Shown here: piece after piece, positions 14,306 through 17,408 of the stretch
Numbering within the stretch: the first letter of the stretch is position 1
Layout: every line of letters starts with the position of its first letter
Assembly: GCA_947175005.1 (NCBI GenBank)
Contig: CAMWLD010000009.1
Coordinates: 1 to 17,408 of the forward strand
Origin: an uncultured Ruminococcus sp.
GTDB taxonomy: Bacteria > Bacillota > Clostridia > Oscillospirales > Ruminococcaceae
DNA: 17,408 nucleotides
Reading direction: 5' to 3'
Made by a program: the position numbers and the translations under genes
Notes under the pieces: generated by a model
The model's database searches: none
The model's input: the letters and a program-made list of their open reading frames with translations, nothing else
What the model was told of the DNA's origin: nothing

Positions 14306-14346
14306 CTTGCAAACTCCTGCCTCCTGCTTCCTGTTTTCTTGCTTCC
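14306..14346. repeat. Heptad repeat copy 3
   Basis: A pyrimidine-rich run on the + strand, starting CTTGCAAACTCCTGCC and continuing through TGCTTCC units to 14346. It aligns with the start of copy 4 at 14409, 103 nt away; most differences are C/T changes. The 305-nt gap between the genes holds copies 3 and 4 (partly) and the promoter of the 176-residue protein, and no other gene. Confidence 0.6.
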
Positions 14347-14408
14347 CGCAACACCATGCGCACAGCCGCCAAAAACAAAAGAAAGCAAGAATCCGCAAAT
14401 CCAACTCA

Positions 14409-14522
14409 CTTGCAAATTCTTGCCTCTTGCTTCTTATTTTTCTTGCCTCTTGCTTCTTATTTTTTTTGCCTCTTGCAGCGAATTCCTGCTTCCTGCTTTC
14501 TATTTTCCTGCCTCTTGCAGCG
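14409..14522. repeat. Heptad repeat copy 4 with 23-nt tandem units, overlapping the acyl-CoA synthetase 3' end
   Basis: Two adjacent 23-nt units, 14431-14453 and 14454-14476, differ at one base and share TTCTTATTTTT then TTGCCTCTTGC. A partial unit precedes them at 14414-14430. CCTCTTGCAGCG occurs at 14469-14480 and again at 14511-14522, 42 nt apart. The second is inside the synthetase reading frame and, with the repeat next to it, encodes its last residues ALQEAGK and the TAG stop. Confidence 0.7.
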
Positions 14523-16173
14523 CCCTGTCCGTTTCCCTTATTTCCGCCCTGCGTATCTTGCCGCTGATAGTTTTGGGCAGTTCATCGGCGAACTCCACTA
14601 TCCTCGGGTACTTGTAGGGAGCGGTGTTGGTCTTGACATACTCCTGAAGCTCTTTTTTAAGGTCCTCGTTTCCTCTGTCCCTGTAGCCTGCGGTAAGCAC
14701 CACAGTCGCCTTTACTATCTGCCCTCTTATGGGGTCGGGCACGGCTGTCACCGCCACCTCCAGCACCGCAGGGTGCTCCATAAGTATGGACTCTATTTCA
14801 AAAGGCCCTACACGGTATCCGGAGGATTTTATAATGTCGTCAATGCGCCCCACATACCAGAAATATCCGTCCTCGTCCTTGTAGGCAGTGTCCCCCGTGT
14901 GGTAAAGCCCGTAGGCAAAGGCACGCTCGTTTTCCTCATCATTTTTGTAATAGCATTTCAGAATGCCGTTGTTAACTCCGGGCTTCAGCTTTATGCATAT
15001 CTCGCCCGTTATTCCCGTGGGAACTTCATTTCCCTCCGTGTCCGCAACGATCACATCAAACATGGGCATAGCCCTGCCCATAGAACCCGAGCGGCTTTCG
15101 CTGCCCACAGGGTTGCCGATAAGCAGCACGCTTTCCGTCTGCCCGAAGCCCTCCATGAGACTTAAACCGGTGTATTCCTTGAAGCGGTTGTAAACCTCCG
15201 CATTAAGAGCCTCTCCCGCAGTGGTTGCATACTGCAAAGAGGATATATCATACCCCTCCATGCCCTCTTTAATGAAAAATCTGTACATGGTAGGAGGGCA
15301 GCAAAGGCTCGTGACCTTGTATTTTTCAATGACACCCAACACGTCCGAGGGCACAAAGCGGGTAAAATCGTAGCTCATAATGGTGCACCCCAGCGCCATT
15401 TGTCCGTAGACCTTCCCCCAGAAGAACTTGCCCCAGCCGCTTTCGGAAATGGTAAGGTGCAGACTGTCCTTGTTAAGGTTCTGCCAGTGCTTTGCGGTAG
15501 GCAAATGAGACATACCGTATCTGTGGGAATGCATTATCATTTTGGGGTAAGCGGTAGTGCCCGAGGAAAAGAACATAAGACTGTCATCATCAACGCTGTT
15601 AGGTATCCTTTCCATAACGTCCGGGTGCTTTTCCATTTCCCTGTCAAAGCTTATCCAGCCGTCCCTGCAACCGTTTGCGCAGAGCATTAAGGTAATGTCG
15701 CACTCTTCTGCCGCAAGCTCGATATTTTCGCACACATCTCCCTCGCAGGTAGCTATCACCGCATGGATATCCCCCGCGTTGAAGCGGTAAACATAGTCCT
15801 TCTTTTTAAGCTGATTGGTGGCGGGAACAAGTATCGCACCGATCTTTTCCAGCGCAAAAATAACCACCCACATCTGCCAGTGGCGCTTCAGCACGGTCAT
15901 GACCTTGTCGCCCTTTTTGAGCCCCAACGCAAGGAGCATATTCGCCGTGCGGTTCGACAGCCTCGACAGCTCGCCGTAGCTTAGTGCACGTTCATCTCCA
16001 TGCTCGTTGCACCAAAGCAGCCCCCGCCTGTCAGGCTCGATCTCGGCCAGCTTGTCGATAATGTCATAGGCATAGTTGAAGCTTTCGGGCAGATGCAGTT
16101 CAAACCGCTTTATTACGCCGGTTTCATCAAATTCCTCTTCAACATATTGCTGGTGGACTTCTTCTATCAACAT
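14500..16173 (-). CDS. AMP-forming acyl-CoA synthetase (acetyl/medium-chain type)
   Basis: The 557-residue enzyme activates a carboxylic acid with ATP and CoA through an acyl-adenylate. It has all core motifs: P-loop FFSSGTTAYPK (201-211), TTAGEALN (317-324), EGFGQTES (341-348), YHTGD (424-428), hinge region GRIDDIIKSSGYRVGPFEIE (442-461), and PKTISGKIRR (533-542) with catalytic Lys539. Length and the sequence around 240-250 (ESGWGKFFWG) fit the medium-chain acyl-CoA or acetyl-CoA synthetase-like group rather than long-chain enzymes; the acid cannot be fixed from motifs. Start ATG 16173 follows GGAGG by 9 nt; an in-frame TTG at 16200 lacks a ribosome site. The last residues are encoded by repeat DNA. 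A roughly 200-nt leader precedes it. Confidence 0.93.
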   Translation of the reverse strand: MLIEEVHQQYVEEEFDETGVIKRFELHLPESFNYAYDIIDKLAEIEPDRRGLLWCNEHGDERALSYGELSRLSNRTANMLLALGLKKGDKVMTVLKRHWQMWVVIFALEKIGAILVPATNQLKKKDYVYRFNAGDIHAVIATCEGDVCENIELAAEECDITLMLCANGCRDGWISFDREMEKHPDVMERIPNSVDDDSLMFFSSGTTAYPKMIMHSHRYGMSHLPTAKHWQNLNKDSLHLTISESGWGKFFWGKVYGQMALGCTIMSYDFTRFVPSDVLGVIEKYKVTSLCCPPTMYRFFIKEGMEGYDISSLQYATTAGEALNAEVYNRFKEYTGLSLMEGFGQTESVLLIGNPVGSESRSGSMGRAMPMFDVIVADTEGNEVPTGITGEICIKLKPGVNNGILKCYYKNDEENERAFAYGLYHTGDTAYKDEDGYFWYVGRIDDIIKSSGYRVGPFEIESILMEHPAVLEVAVTAVPDPIRGQIVKATVVLTAGYRDRGNEDLKKELQEYVKTNTAPYKYPRIVEFADELPKTISGKIRRAEIRETDRALQEAGK

Positions 16174-16212
16174 AATAGTGTACCTCCGTTTAACAAGCAT
16201 TTCTTCGGGTGA

Positions 16213-16273
16213 CTCCGCATACGGCGTTATCTCAAAGCCCTGCGGAGCATTTAAAGCGGTTCGGCCGCGCTTT
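16213..16273 (-). promoter_or_regulatory. Inverted repeats in the acyl-CoA synthetase leader
   Basis: Two stems lie in the leader: CTCCGCA/TGCGGAG (16213-16219 with 16241-16247) and AAAGCG/CGCTTT (16253-16258 with 16268-16273). No T-box sequence or known riboswitch core is recognised, so these are unassigned RNA or operator structures. Confidence 0.4.
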
Positions 16274-16386
16274 GTGTATGTGCTGCATTAATGTGTTAAA
16301 ATAAATGCAAAATAACTGTCTGCTATGCAATTGCTGTCATATCTTTTAACTTTCTATAAGTATTATTTCCGATTTTTTCCATTTTA

Positions 16387-16416
16387 ATCATATAAAGTAA
16401 CATATCTTATTGTCAC
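16387..16416 (-). promoter_or_regulatory. Candidate promoter of the acyl-CoA synthetase gene
   Basis: On the minus strand -35 GTGACA (16411-16416) and -10 TATGAT (16387-16392) are 18 nt apart, each one base from consensus. The transcript would carry a leader of roughly 205 nt. Other AT-rich sites nearby could also serve. Confidence 0.5.
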
Positions 16417-16555
16417 CATTATATATTATCACATTTTTTTGGAGAATTTTACCACTTTTGATGAACTGTTTGGGAATTATTGTTATGTTTATATTGATGA
16501 AATGTTAATGTAAACCATAATTTTGGGATATTTACGAAAAAAATAAATACAATAC

Positions 16556-16584
16556 TTGCAAAACCCGATCGGGTGTGTTATAAT
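16556..16584 (+). promoter_or_regulatory. Promoter with palindromic operator, upstream of the membrane protein gene
   Basis: The -35 TTGCAA (16556-16561) and -10 TATAAT (16579-16584) are 17 nt apart. The spacer holds the perfect 12-bp palindrome ACCCGATCGGGT (16563-16574), exactly where a repressor would block polymerase. The -10 box lies about 157 nt before the next ATG on this strand. The stretch from 16174 to 16741 contains no gene besides these signals and a repeat. Confidence 0.7.
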
Positions 16585-16687
16585 ATAATATGCTGCCTTT
16601 TTTAAGAATGGGGAATTGACCTCTGACGCTTTAATTGTTAATTGATAGATTTCTGATAGATGATCATGTAGCATAAGGATCGGATAT

Positions 16688-16720
16688 TTCTTGCCTCTTG
16701 CTTCTGACTTCTTGCTTCTG
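16688..16720. repeat. Heptad repeat copy 5
   Basis: TTCTTGCCTCTTGCTTCTG followed by ACTTCTTGCTTCTG, the same 7-mer family as the other copies. Here it lies in the presumed 5' leader of a + strand gene, ending four bases before its ribosome site. Confidence 0.6.
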
Positions 16721-16741
16721 TCCGGGAGGATCGCTGTAAAA

Positions 16742-17408
16742 ATGAATCATTCCATAAAATTTCCATTGCCCTTAAATTTTCATATCGGCTTTGTGATTTT
16801 CAGCGTGATAATGCTGATCCTTTGCTACAAACGCCGTAGATACGCCTACGATCTGTATATGCTCATAGGAATAGCCGCTACTATGCTTATTTATATAGCC
16901 GAGCCTAAGCCTGTGTTTTATGCGCTGGGGCTGGCGGAGATCATTCTGCTGATAATGACGATAGTCGATATGATAATAGTTGCACATCGCAATGCCGCCA
17001 TTGAAAAGGCGAGAGAAGAACGTGAGGAGCAGGAAGCTATGGAGAAATTGGAGGAAGCAGCCTTGTATGATTTTTCAAATGCCGAAAATACCGCAATTTC
17101 CGAAAACATCACAGACACCGTGAATATTCCCGAAAAAACCGTACCTGCGGCGGATACGCCGAAGCCCGACAGCAAGCCGGCATTGTCGGAGGATATGTCC
17201 GAATTTGTCTGCAACGGCACCGGCGGTATGCTTTCCGGCGATACGATAGTTTTCGAGCCTGCCTCCGACGGGGCTGTCTTGGAAAAGCCCGAGGAAACGG
17301 CTGTAAATGAGGAATCGTCCGAAATTCTCTATAAATATGAACCCGAGCCGGAAAAGTCCGAGGAAACAGCTACAAATGAGGAATCCCCCGAAATCCTTTA
17401 TCCTTATG
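16742..17408 (+). CDS. Membrane protein with acidic repeat tail, truncated by the window end
   Basis: A reading frame opens at ATG 16742 and runs without a stop to the last base, 222 codons. The protein (MNHSIKFPLPLNFHIGFVIF...) has hydrophobic segments at about 13-27, 38-53 and 57-80, then a charged helix (about 83-108, EKAREEREEQEAMEKLEEA) and a long Pro/Glu/Ser/Thr-rich tail. GGGAGGA (16724-16730) lies 11 nt upstream, a little far. The tail ends in two copies of a 23-residue repeat. It is not recognised as a known family; the layout suggests a small membrane anchor with a cytoplasmic acidic tail, possibly a binding platform. The missing 3' part may hold another domain. Confidence 0.75.
   Translation, partial: MNHSIKFPLPLNFHIGFVIFSVIMLILCYKRRRYAYDLYMLIGIAATMLIYIAEPKPVFYALGLAEIILLIMTIVDMIIVAHRNAAIEKAREEREEQEAMEKLEEAALYDFSNAENTAISENITDTVNIPEKTVPAADTPKPDSKPALSEDMSEFVCNGTGGMLSGDTIVFEPASDGAVLEKPEETAVNEESSEILYKYEPEPEKSEETATNEESPEILYPY
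17282..17408 (+). repeat. 69-nt tandem repeat in the membrane protein tail
   Basis: Copy one at 17282-17350 and copy two from 17351 to the window end encode EKPEETAVNEESSEILYKY and EKSEETATNEESPEILYPY. The period is 23 codons. More copies may lie beyond the window. Confidence 0.75.

Noticed and set aside
14306-14522. CRISPR array
   Set aside because: The repeats are short, degenerate and directly adjacent with no unique spacers of constant length, and no cas genes are present.
14356-15165. 269-codon + strand frame covering heptad repeats and the acyl-CoA synthetase 3' half
   Set aside because: Its first part translates simple repeats (LASCFLFFLPLASYF) and the rest is antisense to a well-supported enzyme.
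16174-16387. T-box or known metabolite riboswitch before the acyl-CoA synthetase
   Set aside because: No T-box core sequence and no riboswitch consensus I know is present.

Overview
The window looks like chromosome of a low-to-mid GC Firmicute of the clostridial class. The best guess is a Ruminococcus-like member of the Oscillospiraceae. This rests on gene content and style only: strong AGGAGG-type ribosome sites, sigma-A-like promoters with 17-nt spacers, a BirA-type biotin operator, AraC and XRE regulators fused to enzyme domains, a beta-propeller secretory protein, and a tRNA without an encoded CCA end. No 16S or other marker gene is present, so the genus is not proven.

Layout, left to right. 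(1) 1-3645, + strand: two genes of the YceG type, a family known from tellurite-resistance-like (Ter) stress clusters. The first joins a single YceG-like module to a trypsin-like serine protease through a repeat-bearing linker. The second carries three such modules. Any further Ter genes would lie left of the window. (2) 3717-4518: a bidirectional terminator, then bioY (biotin uptake) on the - strand under a consensus promoter whose -35 box sits in a BirA operator. (3) 4743-4900: a self-contained tRNA-Pro(CGG) unit with promoter and terminator. (4) 4980-8070, + strand: an XRE-HTH/methyltransferase fusion translationally coupled to a NUDIX hydrolase, then an AraC-HTH/aminoglycoside-phosphotransferase-like fusion, closed by a strong hairpin. 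(5) 8116-14185, - strand, in transcription order: a 176-residue membrane-anchored protein with its own promoter, then an HPt protein and a REC/HD-GYP/PAS/degenerate-GGDEF protein that probably form a phosphorelay acting on cyclic-di-GMP, then an AEC-family transporter and a secreted beta-propeller protein. (6) 14500-16416, - strand: an acyl-CoA synthetase of the medium-chain/acetyl type with a long structured leader. (7) 16556-17408, + strand: a promoter with a 12-bp palindrome between -35 and -10, leading to a membrane protein that runs off the window end.

A theme not explained by the genes is a family of short purine/pyrimidine-asymmetric repeats built from 7-mers of the GARGCAR type. Copies lie at about 9859, 10900, 14306, 14409 and 16688. 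At three minus-strand genes the repeat begins within a few bases of the stop codon, and at the acyl-CoA synthetase it even supplies the last codons.

The least ordinary items are the YceG-protease fusion beside the triple-module YceG protein, the two successive DNA-binding-domain/enzyme fusions, the stop-codon-associated heptad repeats, and an AEC transporter whose expected start codon reads ACG. No CRISPR array, insertion sequence, integrase or rRNA gene was seen.
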